Shown: positions 16,740 to 27,399 of the stretch, in pieces
Numbering within the stretch: position 1 is the first letter of the stretch
Layout of the letters: every line of letters begins with the position of its first letter
From: Bradyrhizobium diazoefficiens
GTDB lineage: Bacteria; Pseudomonadota; Alphaproteobacteria; Rhizobiales; Xanthobacteraceae
Reading direction: 5' to 3'
DNA: 64,000 nucleotides
Assembly: GCF_018131015.1 (NCBI RefSeq)
Contig: NZ_JAFCJJ010000032.1
Location: 1-64,000 of the forward strand
Position numbers and translations under genes: made by a program
The notes under the pieces: model-generated
Seen by the model: only the letters and a program-made list of their open reading frames with translations
Database searches by the model: none
What the model was told of the DNA's origin: nothing

Positions 16740-18632
16740 GTGAGCAGCGCCGTGTCGTCACCCGTCACGACGCGGTTCACGCAAGCAGTCAAGACCATCG
16801 CCGATATCGAGGCGCTGGAGCGTCTGCCCTATGAGTCCCTCGTCCCCGCCCGCAATCTGCATCATCTCTTCGAAGCCACCGCGCGCCTGCACCCCGACCG
16901 GCCTGCGCTGACGGTCCTGACCAGAGGCTCGCGCGTATCAGGCGACGTGACGCTGACCCATCGGCAGTTGCTCGCGGAGATCACGCGCGCCGCCAATCTG
17001 TTCAGGTCGCACGGCATCGGCGCGAGTGACGGGACCCTCGCGTTTCTCTGCCCGATCCTGCCGCAGCTATTCCCGGCCCTGCTCGGTGCCCAGGTCGCGG
17101 GCGTCGCCAGCTCGATCAACTATCTCCTGAACGAGGACGCGATCGCCGACCTGCTCGAGGCGCAGAACGCGACGGTGCTGGTGGTTGCCTCGGAGGCGGC
17201 CGATCCCGCGATCTGGGCCAAGGCGACGAGCGTGGCCAAACGCGTCCCATCGCTCCGGACGATCTTCGTGATCGGCGCGAACGGCCCCCTGCCCGGCGGC
17301 TTTCTCAGCTTCGACCAGGCCGCGGGCGCGCGCGACACCCTGGACTTCGAGCCCTCCGCGGATCGCGATACGGTATGCGCGCTGTTCCACACGGGCGGGA
17401 CGACCGGTAGGCCAAAACTGGTCCGCCTGGCGCATGGCAACCAGATCCATGCAGCCTGGAGCTTTGCCCAGGTTCACGGGCTGGACGAGTGGGACGCCGC
17501 GGTCAACGGCTTTCCGCTGTTTCACGTCGGCGGCACCATCACCGTCGGCCTGTCGATCCTCGCCGCCGGCGGCCATGTGATCATCCCCTCGCCCTACAGC
17601 CTGCGCAGCCCCGATGCGATCCGCGACTATTGGCACACCGTGGAGCGCTTCGGCGCCACCATCGTCAGCGGCGTGCCGACCTCGATCGCCGCGCTCGCCG
17701 AGGTGCCGATCGGCTCTTCCGATATCAGCTCCGTCCGCATGGCCCTCACCGGCGGGGCTGTGGCGCCGAAGGCGGTCAGCGAGCGGTTTCAGGCCAGGAC
17801 CGGCATCACGCTGTTCGAAACCTACGGAATGACGGAAACCGCCGCGGCGATCGCCTTCAATCCAGGCCGCGGGACCCCCGTGCAAGGCAGCGTCGGCTTC
17901 CGGGCGCCGTTCGCGCAGACGAAGATCGTCGCTCTCGACGACGCGGAGCTCAGAACGGAATGTCCGCCCCTCACCAGCGGCCTCGTCCTCGTCAGGGGAC
18001 CGCAGGTGTTTCCCGGATATCTCGATCCCCGGCACAATGAGGGCGTGCTCACCGCCGACCACTGGATCGTCACTGGCGACATCGGCTATCTCACGACGGA
18101 TCAGCGCCTGGTGCTCACGGGCCGCGAGAAGGACCTGATCGTGCGCAGCGGTCACAACATCGACCCCGCCGCGATCGAGGACGTCGCCAATGCCTTCCCC
18201 GGCGTCCAGATGAGCTCGGCCGTCGGCATGCCCGACGCCTATGCCGGCGAGGTCCCCATCCTCTTCGTCGTGCCGTCACCCGGAAAATCCATCGACCTGC
18301 CGCAACTGCGCGAGCATCTCGAACGAGGCGTCCATGAGCCTCCGGCGCGGCCAAAGCGCGTCGTGCTGCTCGAGGCGCTGCCGGTCACCGCGGTCGGCAA
18401 GATCTTCAAGCCGACGCTCCGCGACCTCGCCGTCCAGGAGAAGGCCAGATCCGAGATCGACCGCATCTTCGGCCCGGAGACCGCAGCCGAGATCCTCGTC
18501 GAGAAGGACGCCAGGCTGAACACGCTTGTCCACATCTCGATCGATTCCAGGGATCAGGATCGGGTCAACGCGCTCACCGAGAGCTTGACTCCGCTCCCGC
18601 AGACCTATCGCATTACGACCCGATCGTCATAA
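16740..18632 (+). CDS. AMP-dependent acyl-CoA ligase at the head of an ABC operon
   Basis: An adenylate-forming ligase of about 630 residues. Motifs: FHTGGTTGRPKLVRLAHGN (P-loop), ETYGMTETAAAIAFNPG, TGDIGYLTTDQRLVLTGREKD, and the catalytic-Lys segment TAVGKIFKPTLR. About 70 residues follow the last motif, longer than usual. The start is unsure: GTG 16740 begins sequence of coding character, while ATG 16641 and a frame reaching 16518 give extra residues of non-coding flavour. The gene is followed 41 bases later by an ABC permease, which suggests that the imported compound, or a product of it, is converted to a CoA thioester. Confidence 0.85.
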   Translation: MSSAVSSPVTTRFTQAVKTIADIEALERLPYESLVPARNLHHLFEATARLHPDRPALTVLTRGSRVSGDVTLTHRQLLAEITRAANLFRSHGIGASDGTLAFLCPILPQLFPALLGAQVAGVASSINYLLNEDAIADLLEAQNATVLVVASEAADPAIWAKATSVAKRVPSLRTIFVIGANGPLPGGFLSFDQAAGARDTLDFEPSADRDTVCALFHTGGTTGRPKLVRLAHGNQIHAAWSFAQVHGLDEWDAAVNGFPLFHVGGTITVGLSILAAGGHVIIPSPYSLRSPDAIRDYWHTVERFGATIVSGVPTSIAALAEVPIGSSDISSVRMALTGGAVAPKAVSERFQARTGITLFETYGMTETAAAIAFNPGRGTPVQGSVGFRAPFAQTKIVALDDAELRTECPPLTSGLVLVRGPQVFPGYLDPRHNEGVLTADHWIVTGDIGYLTTDQRLVLTGREKDLIVRSGHNIDPAAIEDVANAFPGVQMSSAVGMPDAYAGEVPILFVVPSPGKSIDLPQLREHLERGVHEPPARPKRVVLLEALPVTAVGKIFKPTLRDLAVQEKARSEIDRIFGPETAAEILVEKDARLNTLVHISIDSRDQDRVNALTESLTPLPQTYRITTRSS

Positions 18633-18673
18633 CCGCCCGAAAGAGGCCGACGTCGAGGAAAGGCAGGACCGGG

Positions 18674-19645
18674 ATGAAGCGCATTCGACTCAGTCAGCAG
18701 GAAATCGTCTTCGCGGTCTTCGCGCTGCTGTTCCTGCTGTTCTCGATCTTCCTGCGCGGCTTCCTCACGCCCGAAAACATGCTGACGCTGCTGCAGAACG
18801 TGTCCGTGCTCGGCATCCTCGGGCTCGCCATGGCGGTCGTCGTGATCGGCCGCGGCATCGACATCTCGCTGATCGCGGCCCTCGCCGTGCCGCCGGGACT
18901 CGCCCTGCAGATGGTGCAGGACGGCCACTCGCTGCCGATCGCGCTTTCGACCGCAGTGCTGCTCACGATCGCCTTCGGCCTCGTCAACGGCTGGCTGATC
19001 GCCTATGCCGAGGTGCCCTCGCTGTTCGCGACGCTCGCGACCGGCCTGCTGCTCGCAGGTCTCGGGCAAGCCGTGCTGTTCCGGCTCGACGTCGTGCAGT
19101 GGAGCTCCGGCATGGACGGCTTCGAGCGGCTCGGACAGGGCACCATTCTCGGCATTCCGACCTCGATCGTGATGTTCGCGATCGCCTGCATCGTGGTCGC
19201 CTTCCTGCTGCGCCAGACGCGCTGGGGCGCATATATCTACGCGATCGGCGACAACCCCTATGCCGCGCGCGTCACCGGCATTCCCTCCCGCCCGATCATC
19301 GTCCTGCAATACGTGGTCGCCGCCCTGATCGGCTGCTTCGCCGGCCTCGTGATGGCCGCATCGGTCAACTCGATGCCGACCCGCATCTTCAACTCGACGC
19401 TGATCTACGACGTCATCCTGGTCGTCGTGCTCGGCGGCATCGGCCTGTCCGGCGGCCGCGGCGGCGTCCTGAACGTCATCATCGGCACGCTCGTGATCGG
19501 CACCATGCTCAACGGCATGACCATCATGGACATCTCCTATGCCGGACAGAATCTCATCAAGGGCGTGGTGCTGCTGCTCGCCGTCATCACGGACTCCTTC
19601 CTGAACCCGCGCAATGAGGAAACGGCGCAACAGGGCGACATCTGA
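18674..19645 (+). CDS. Sugar-type ABC transporter permease (RbsC-like)
   Basis: A 323-residue inner-membrane permease of the ribose/xylose group (BPD_transp_2). Eight or more hydrophobic segments are visible, and the cytoplasmic coupling loop reads YIYAIGDNPYAARVTGIPS, followed by the family's late GGRGGVLNVIIGTLVIG. ATG 18674 starts MKRIRLSQQEIVF. It is the second gene of the operon, 37 bases before the binding-protein gene. It would pair with the fused permease at 20768 to form the membrane channel. Despite the name of the family, the substrate need not be a sugar. Confidence 0.92.
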   Translation: MKRIRLSQQEIVFAVFALLFLLFSIFLRGFLTPENMLTLLQNVSVLGILGLAMAVVVIGRGIDISLIAALAVPPGLALQMVQDGHSLPIALSTAVLLTIAFGLVNGWLIAYAEVPSLFATLATGLLLAGLGQAVLFRLDVVQWSSGMDGFERLGQGTILGIPTSIVMFAIACIVVAFLLRQTRWGAYIYAIGDNPYAARVTGIPSRPIIVLQYVVAALIGCFAGLVMAASVNSMPTRIFNSTLIYDVILVVVLGGIGLSGGRGGVLNVIIGTLVIGTMLNGMTIMDISYAGQNLIKGVVLLLAVITDSFLNPRNEETAQQGDI

Positions 19646-19682
19646 ACGACCAACAACGACAAGCACAACCAAGGAGGAAACG

Positions 19683-20699
19683 ATGAAGCATCTCGGCACC
19701 CCGACAAAGGCACTCGTTGCCGCACTTAGCCTTGCGGCCATGTCCGCACCCGCTTTGGCCCAGCAGGGCCTGGACGAACCGTTCCAGAAGCCGTTCAAGG
19801 AAGCGCTGGCCGGCAAGACCGTGGCCTATGTTCCGGTCGCCATGAACTTCGATCTCACCGAGGGCTGGTATGCCGGCTTGAAAAAGGAGCTCGAGCCGTA
19901 CGGCGTCAAGTTCGTGATCCGCGACGCCAACTGGAACACCAATGCCGGCGCGCAGGCCGTCACCTCGCTGATCACGGAAAAGCCGGCCGTGATGGTGGTG
20001 CATAATCCGGACGTGCAGACCTACGCAAAGCTGCTGCAGCGCGCCGAGAACGAAGGCATCTACGTCATTCAGATCAACATGGGCTCCGCCTATCGCAGCT
20101 CGGCCTTCGTCGGCGCCAACTGGGTCGAGATCGGCGAGCGCCAGACCGAGGGCGTGGTCAAGGCCTGCGAGGGCAAGTCGAACAAGATCGCGATCGTACA
20201 GGGCGCGCTCTCGGCCGCGGCGAGCGCCTACACGCTGAAGGGCGTCGAGAACGTTCTCGCCAAGCATCCCGAGATCAAGGTGGTGTCGAGCCAGGCCGCC
20301 GACTGGGACGCCGCCAAGGCCAAGGCGATCACGCAGACCGTGCTGAAGCAGAATCCCGATCTCTGCGGCATCGTCGGCTTCTGGGACGGCATGGACATCG
20401 GCACCGCAGCCGCGGTCAAGGAAGCCGGTCTCACCGGCAAGGTGTTCCTCGCCACCTCCGGCGGCGGCGAACGCAAGGGCGCGTGCGAGCTGGTGAAGTC
20501 CGGCGCCTTCGACCTCAACATGAGCTATGACGTGCCGACCCAGGCAGCGCAGATGGCCGGCACGATCAAATTCCTGCTGTCGTCGGGCGCCAAGCCCGGC
20601 TCGATCAAGGGTTCGGAATACACCACGCTGATTCCGATCACCAAGGAGAACGCCGACACCCAGACGGCCTGCTGGAATCTCAGCGATCTGAAGAAATAG
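19683..20699 (+). CDS. ABC transporter substrate-binding protein (Peripla_BP_4)
   Basis: A 338-residue periplasmic binding protein of the RbsB/XylF group. It has a signal peptide (1-27, cleavage after ALA, mature QQGLDEPF), then KTVAYVPVAMNFDLTEGWYAGL as the first strand-helix, VIRDANWNTNAGAQ, and the hinge-proximal GFWDGMDIGTAAAV. The start has a textbook AAGGAGG. It captures the substrate for the two permeases of this operon. A strong hairpin follows the stop codon and probably protects this mRNA segment, matching the higher demand for binding protein. Confidence 0.92.
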   Translation: MKHLGTPTKALVAALSLAAMSAPALAQQGLDEPFQKPFKEALAGKTVAYVPVAMNFDLTEGWYAGLKKELEPYGVKFVIRDANWNTNAGAQAVTSLITEKPAVMVVHNPDVQTYAKLLQRAENEGIYVIQINMGSAYRSSAFVGANWVEIGERQTEGVVKACEGKSNKIAIVQGALSAAASAYTLKGVENVLAKHPEIKVVSSQAADWDAAKAKAITQTVLKQNPDLCGIVGFWDGMDIGTAAAVKEAGLTGKVFLATSGGGERKGACELVKSGAFDLNMSYDVPTQAAQMAGTIKFLLSSGAKPGSIKGSEYTTLIPITKENADTQTACWNLSDLKK

Positions 20700-20710
20700 T
20701 GCCGATGCGA

Positions 20711-20734
20711 TCCCCGGGGCGGAGGCCCCGGGGA
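20711..20734 (+). promoter_or_regulatory. Intra-operon hairpin after the binding-protein gene
   Basis: A 10-bp perfect stem TCCCCGGGGC / GCCCCGGGGA with loop GGAG, directly after the stop at 20699 and before the fused permease gene. No T-run follows, so it is probably an mRNA-stabilising or processing hairpin, not a full terminator. Confidence 0.8.
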
Positions 20735-20767
20735 CCACGCTCCAAACATTTGCCACGCCCTGCTGGA

Positions 20768-22891
20768 ATGCCGATGCGCGACACAATCACAAGCCTGCGT
20801 TACCGCTACTGGCCTGATCATCTCCTCGGCGAAATCCTGTCCAAGCGCTGGACCGAGACAGCCATCCCGGTGATCCTGCTCCTGATCGTCGGCTTCGCGT
20901 TCAGTCGCTCCATCGACAACTTCCTGTCGCCGGCGAGCCTTGCCGACACCGCGCGCCAGGCCGGCGAGATCGGCTTCATCGCGCTCGGGCTCGCGCTGGT
21001 CGTCATCGTCGGCGGCATCGATCTGTCGGTCGGTTCGATCTTTGCGCTGACGGATTTCTGCGCGCTCTACCTGCTCGACGTGCTGGGCTGGCCGGTGCCG
21101 GCGGTGGTCGTCGCCACGCTGCTCTGCGGCGCCCTGCTCGGCGCCGTCAACGGCTTCCTGATCGGCTATTTGCGGCTGCGGGCCTTCATCACCACGCTGA
21201 TCACCCTGATCATCTATCGCTCGGCCTATGACCTGCTGATCCAGCGCTACTCCAACGCCATCGCCTCGGCCTTTCCCGACATCCCCTCCTGGGACTTCAT
21301 CGGCGCCGGCAGCGTGCTCGGCATTCCGACCGTGGCGCTCGTCTATATCGTCATCGCCATCTTCGGCCACATCTTCCTGACCCGGCTGCGTCCGGGCTGG
21401 CACATCACCGCGATCGGCGGCTCGCGCCGCTCGGCCTACAATTCCGGCATCCCCGTCCGCCGCACCATCGCGCTCTGCTACGTCGCCAGCGGCGTGCTGA
21501 CCAGCATCGGCGCGCTGTTCTTCGCATCCCGTCTCGGCACCGTCGGCGGCGACATCGGCGTTGGCCTCGAGGTCATCGTGCTGACCGCAACCGTGCTCGG
21601 CGGCATCACGCTCGGCGGCGGCAAGGGCTCGGTTGCGAAATCCGCGGTCGGCGTGCTGATCGTGCTCCTGATCACCAACGGCCTGACCACCATGAACGCG
21701 CGCGGCGGCGTCAACCGGATGGCGCTCGCCGGCATCCTGCTCGTCGCCGCGATGGTCGATATCCGCTGGCAGAAGAACCGGACCCGCATCATCAGCAAGG
21801 TCTATGTCGCGCCGACCTATCACGCGCTGCCGCCGCCCCCGCCCACCGGGATCGGGCAAGGCGGCCCGTTCGAGCAGAACGACAAGCTGCGGAATGTCGA
21901 GGCGATCGGTCTCGGCCGCATCGAAGCGCCGGAGGACGTCATCCTCGATCGCCACGACAATCTCTACGCCGGCTCCCGCCACGGCGACATCATGCGCTTC
22001 CTGGCGCCCGACTACGAGAAGATGGAGGTGTTCGCCCATATCGGCGGCCAGCCGCTCGGCATGGCCTTCGACCGTGAGGACAATCTCTACGTCTGCATCG
22101 GCGGCATGGGGCTCTATCGCATCAAGCCCGACGGCACGGTGGAGAAGGCGACCGACGAGACCAACCGCAGCATGCGCTCGGTCAACGACGACAGTCGCCT
22201 GCGGCTCGCCGACGACCTCGACATCACCGACGACGGCCTCATCTTCTTCTCGGAAGCGACCGTGCGCTACGAGATGGACGAATGGCCGATCGACGGCCTC
22301 GAGGCGCGCGGCAACGGCCGCATCATCTGCTACGACACCAGGACCGGCGCGACCCGCACCGAGCTGCGCGGCCTCAAATTCCCCAACGGCATCTGTGTCG
22401 CCAGCGACGGCCAGTCGATCCTGTTTGCCGAGACTTTTGGCTGCTCGATCAAGCGCTATTGGTTCGCGGGCGCCAAGAAGGGCACCGTCGAGGTGGTGAT
22501 GGACAATCTGCCGGGCTACCCCGACAACATCAACCTCGCCTCAGACGGCAATTACTGGCTGGCGCTGGTTGGCATGCGCAGCCCCTCGCTCGACCTCGCC
22601 TGGAAGATGCCGGGCTTCCGCCGCCGCATGGGCAAGCGCGTACCGGTGGACGAATGGCTATTCCCCAACATCAACACCGGCTGCGTGGTCAAGTTCAACG
22701 AGCAGGGCAAGATCCTCGAATCGTTCTGGGACCTGCACGGCGAAAACCATCCGATGATCACCTCGATGCGCGAGCATCGCGGCTATCTCTATCTCGGCGG
22801 CATCCTCAACAACCGGATCGGCCGCTACAAGCTCGACAATGCCGATCCGAACTTCGTCCAGTATGACAAGCGATGGGGGAAGCAATCGTGA
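20768..22891 (+). CDS. ABC permease fused to a strictosidine-synthase/SMP-30-like beta-propeller
   Basis: A 707-residue two-part protein. Residues about 30-345 form an RbsC-like permease (GEIGFIALGLALVVIVGGIDLSVGS core; coupling loop ITAIGGSRRSAYNSGIPVRR). A proline-rich linker (YHALPPPPPTGIGQGG, about 349-364) leads to a propeller-like domain (to 707) with repeats such as EAPEDVILDRHDNLYAG, QPLGMAFDREDNLYVC, LKFPNGICVASDG and PGYPDNINLASDGNYW, typical of strictosidine synthase-like proteins. There is no stop or frameshift between the halves. RbsC-type permeases end in the cytosol, which would put the propeller inside; this is inferred. Start ATG 20768, or 20774. Confidence 0.88.
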   Translation: MPMRDTITSLRYRYWPDHLLGEILSKRWTETAIPVILLLIVGFAFSRSIDNFLSPASLADTARQAGEIGFIALGLALVVIVGGIDLSVGSIFALTDFCALYLLDVLGWPVPAVVVATLLCGALLGAVNGFLIGYLRLRAFITTLITLIIYRSAYDLLIQRYSNAIASAFPDIPSWDFIGAGSVLGIPTVALVYIVIAIFGHIFLTRLRPGWHITAIGGSRRSAYNSGIPVRRTIALCYVASGVLTSIGALFFASRLGTVGGDIGVGLEVIVLTATVLGGITLGGGKGSVAKSAVGVLIVLLITNGLTTMNARGGVNRMALAGILLVAAMVDIRWQKNRTRIISKVYVAPTYHALPPPPPTGIGQGGPFEQNDKLRNVEAIGLGRIEAPEDVILDRHDNLYAGSRHGDIMRFLAPDYEKMEVFAHIGGQPLGMAFDREDNLYVCIGGMGLYRIKPDGTVEKATDETNRSMRSVNDDSRLRLADDLDITDDGLIFFSEATVRYEMDEWPIDGLEARGNGRIICYDTRTGATRTELRGLKFPNGICVASDGQSILFAETFGCSIKRYWFAGAKKGTVEVVMDNLPGYPDNINLASDGNYWLALVGMRSPSLDLAWKMPGFRRRMGKRVPVDEWLFPNINTGCVVKFNEQGKILESFWDLHGENHPMITSMREHRGYLYLGGILNNRIGRYKLDNADPNFVQYDKRWGKQS

Positions 22892-23981
22892 TCGCGGCGT
22901 TGCGGGAGTTCGCCAACCGCTTTCTCGGGCGCGGCGACGCCACCATCACCGTACCGTCCTTCGACGGCGCGCTGAAGCCCAACCAGAAGCTGGAATCCGC
23001 CGAGACCCTGCTTTCATGCGAAGCCCCGGCGGATCTTGCGACCGACGGCCAGAACCTCTTCATCGCTGACGGCCCCCGGCTGGTGTGGCTGCGCGACGGC
23101 AAGGCTTCGACGGTGCGCAGCTTCGAACGACCGATTTCCGCCTTGTGCTGCCTTCCCGGCGGCGGCCTTGCCATCGCGCTCGGCGGACGGGAGGTGCATC
23201 TCTACGCCACCCCCTCGGCCGGCACCCCGAGCACCGTGTTCGCCGACGCGACATTCAATGCGATCAACGCGCTTGCGCTGGCGAGCGACAACACGCTGAT
23301 CGCAACGGACGGATCGACCACCTGCGGCGTCGATGACTGGGCGCGCGACCTGATGGAACTCAACCGGAGCGGCCGTGTGTTCAGGCTCGATACCGCCGGC
23401 AAGACGGTGACGCCGCTCGCCCAGGGGCTCGGCTACGCCTTCGGCGCCTGCGCGCATGGCAACGCCATGCTGGTCAGCGAGAGCTGGCGGCACCGCCTCG
23501 TTCTCGTCGCGCCCGGCGCATCGCCGCGGGTCGTGCTCGCCCACCTGCCCGTCTATCCGTCGCGGCTGGCGCGCGCCGCAGGCGGCGGCTACTGGCTCAC
23601 CGCCTTCACCGCGCGGACCCAGCTCGTCGAGTTCGTGCTGCGCGAGCCGGCCTACCGCCGCCGCATGATGGCCGAGATCGATCCGGAATACTGGGTGGCG
23701 CCGCGCCTGCGCTCCGGCATCTCGTTCAAGGAGCCGATGCAGGGCGCGCACATCAAGACGATGGGCGTCATCAAGCCGTGGGCGCCGCCGCGTTCCTATG
23801 GCCTCGTCATCCGCCTCAACGCGGAGGGCCAGCCGCTCTATTCGCTGCACAGCCGGGTCGACGGCGTCAATCACGGCATCGTCGCCGCAACGGAGCTGGG
23901 CGGCGATCTCATCCTGATCGCCAAGGGGCCTGGCCGCGTCCTGAAACTGCCTCTCGCCGGCCTCGCCGAGGAGTTTGGCTC

Positions 23982-23985
<4 letters not shown>
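22888..23985 (+). CDS. Strictosidine-synthase-like beta-propeller protein
   Basis: A 365-residue protein related to the propeller half of the preceding fusion: ADLATDGQNLFIADG, FNAINALALASDNTLIATDGS, VYPSRLARAAGGGYWLTAFTAR and SGISFKEPMQG are repeat-type strands. No signal peptide is evident, so it is probably cytosolic. It starts at GTG 22888, preceded by GGGGGAAG and overlapping the upstream stop (GTGA), and its end overlaps the ATPase start (ATGA), so translation is coupled. It may be a lactonase or hydrolase acting on the imported compound, but catalytic residues are not identifiable. Confidence 0.82.
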
Positions 23986-25471
<1,486 letters not shown>

Positions 25472-25478
<7 letters not shown>

Positions 25479-25975
25479 AGCGGCGCCGACATCTTGTGAC
25501 CCTTCTGGCGCAGCGCCTCGATCAGGCGCTGCTTCAGTTCGCCGGCGGCCTGCTGGCTGAGGTTCTGGCCGATCTGCGCGCTCGCCTGCGCCAGGGCATC
25601 CGACTTCTCCAGGAATTTCTGCCCGGCGGGCTGGGCGTAGAACGCCTCGATCTTGCGCAGTTCGTCCACCGTGAAGTTGGCGGCATAGAGAGCGGCGATC
25701 TGGTCGGTCATCGCGGCAAAGAACGGGGCGTAGATCTCGGCCCCCGGCGCGGTCATGGCGTCATAGTCACGCTCGATCTCCGGCCTGTCCTGCGCAACCA
25801 CCGGCCTCAGCTTGAGCAGGAGCTGCGGCAGCGTCACGCGATACTGATCCGCGATCTTCAACGTCATGACGAGCTTGCGCGCCGCGTTCATCGCCTCCGG
25901 CGACGGCGTTTGTGCCGATGCTCCGGAGACGAGAAGCAGGAAGGCGCCGGCAATCGTCAACACGCGTCTGGACAT
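25472..25975 (-). CDS. Exported DUF2059 protein
   Basis: A 167-residue periplasmic protein. The signal peptide is residues 1-21 (cleavage after ASA). The mature part contains the DUF2059 core: a helical run with YAANFTVDELRKIEAFYAQPAGQKFLEK at about 93-120. Family function is unknown. ATG 25975 follows GGAG with spacing of about eight. It lies 25 bases downstream of the opgC-like gene on the same strand, so the two may be co-transcribed. Confidence 0.88.
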
Positions 25976-26000
25976 GGATTTCTCCGTTGGGCCTCAACGT

Positions 26001-27218
26001 TCAGCGGCTCGCGGGCGCCGCGGCGGTTGCCGCGGCCGGCGCAGTCTCGACGGCGGTCTCCTGATCCTCGATGTCGGTCACTTTCACGAACAGCTGCGGC
26101 ACCCGCTCGGCGCGATCGAGCAGCCATGCGGCGCCGATCATGATCACGATGCCCGCGATGGAGACGGCGAGCTGCTCCCACACCCCCTTGGTGTATTGCG
26201 TCAGGATCCAGTGCGCCGAGAACGACAGGAAGACGCCGAGGCAGAAGATCGGCAGCGAATGCTGGCCGCAGAGGATCACCGGGCGCAGCCATGGCGCATG
26301 CAGCGACCGCCATTTACGCGAGATGAAATGCGTGACCCAGATCGCCAGCGCCAGGAAATGTGTGAATCGCAGCATGTCGAGGTTGGTCTTGTCGATCGGG
26401 TAGATCAACTTGATCATCCATTTCGGAATCAGGGCCTCGAGCGCGTGGATGTGCCAGGTCATCACGATCAGGAAGGCGAAGACGAGCCAGGCCGCCGCCA
26501 GCCCCATCGCCGCCTTCGACCACACCAGTCCTGCGATCTTCTCGATCTGGCCGATGCCGCACCAGGCCGCGAACACGAACATCAACTGCCAGCAGAACGG
26601 GTTGAAGTACCAGGTCGTTCCGGGCGGGTAGGAGGCGATGTTCCAGTCGAACCAGCGCGACAGCACGTAGAGCGCGACGGAGGCGGCGAGCGTCAGGTTC
26701 GGCCGGCGCACCAGGCACCACACCATGAAGGGCGCGGCGAACACCAGCGCGATGTAGAGCGGCAGCACGTCGAGATTGACCGGCTTGTACTTCAACACGA
26801 TGGCCTGGCCGATCAGTTCGTCCGGATGCGCCAGGAAATTGAACACGTTGAACTCGTGCTTGTACATCGGATTGTCGAAGCGGCGCGCGGTGCGCGCGAT
26901 CTGAGCCGTGAACAGCAGGAACAGCATGATGTGGGCGACGTACAGTTCGGCGGCGCGCCGCCACAACCGCTTGAGCGCGGCGAGGAACCAGCCGCCCGCG
27001 ACGACCGGACCGTAGATCCAGCCGACGAGATAGCCGGAGATGAAGACGAAGAACTCGGCGGCGTCGCTGAAGCCGTAATTGCGCAGCGTCAGCCAGGTCA
27101 CGACGTCGTGCGGGATGTGATCGAGGAAGATCATCCACAGCCCGATCCCGCGGAACAGGTCGAGCCGCAGGTCGCGCTCGACCGGCGCCAACAGAGCTGA
27201 CTGGTCTTTTGTGATCAT
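26001..27218 (-). CDS. opgC: OpgC-family membrane protein
   Basis: A 405-residue inner-membrane protein of the OpgC family, whose known members succinylate osmoregulated periplasmic glucans. About ten hydrophobic helices are visible; family hallmarks are RDLRLDLFRGIGLWMIFLDHIP at about 15-36, YGFSDAAEFFVFISGYLVG at 48-66, and HSLPIFCLGVFLSF near 325. The C-terminal tail is Ala-rich. Rhizobia make periplasmic beta-glucans with charged substituents, so such a role fits, but the substituent is not deducible. The gene is between a DUF2059 gene and an M28 peptidase operon on the same strand. Confidence 0.88.
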   Translation of the reverse strand: MITKDQSALLAPVERDLRLDLFRGIGLWMIFLDHIPHDVVTWLTLRNYGFSDAAEFFVFISGYLVGWIYGPVVAGGWFLAALKRLWRRAAELYVAHIMLFLLFTAQIARTARRFDNPMYKHEFNVFNFLAHPDELIGQAIVLKYKPVNLDVLPLYIALVFAAPFMVWCLVRRPNLTLAASVALYVLSRWFDWNIASYPPGTTWYFNPFCWQLMFVFAAWCGIGQIEKIAGLVWSKAAMGLAAAWLVFAFLIVMTWHIHALEALIPKWMIKLIYPIDKTNLDMLRFTHFLALAIWVTHFISRKWRSLHAPWLRPVILCGQHSLPIFCLGVFLSFSAHWILTQYTKGVWEQLAVSIAGIVIMIGAAWLLDRAERVPQLFVKVTDIEDQETAVETAPAAATAAAPASR

Positions 27219-27399
27219 GGCCCCGCCTCATCCGGTGGGCGTCGCGCCACAGCGCGCGCCGGAGAAATCGGATGCTAAGAATTACCAATCAAAAAGTCAC
27301 CTAGCCCAGCGGCTGGTGCCGACGGTATCCGACCTTGGCGCCGCGTGGAAGGGAAACTCGCGGTCGCCGGGTCTCGACCGAGACGTGACGGCGCTTCCT

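Noticed and set aside
27219..27399. A possible small gene between the opgC-like and M28-like genes
   Set aside because: Open frames here lack ribosome sites and recognisable sequence; it is treated as intergenic.
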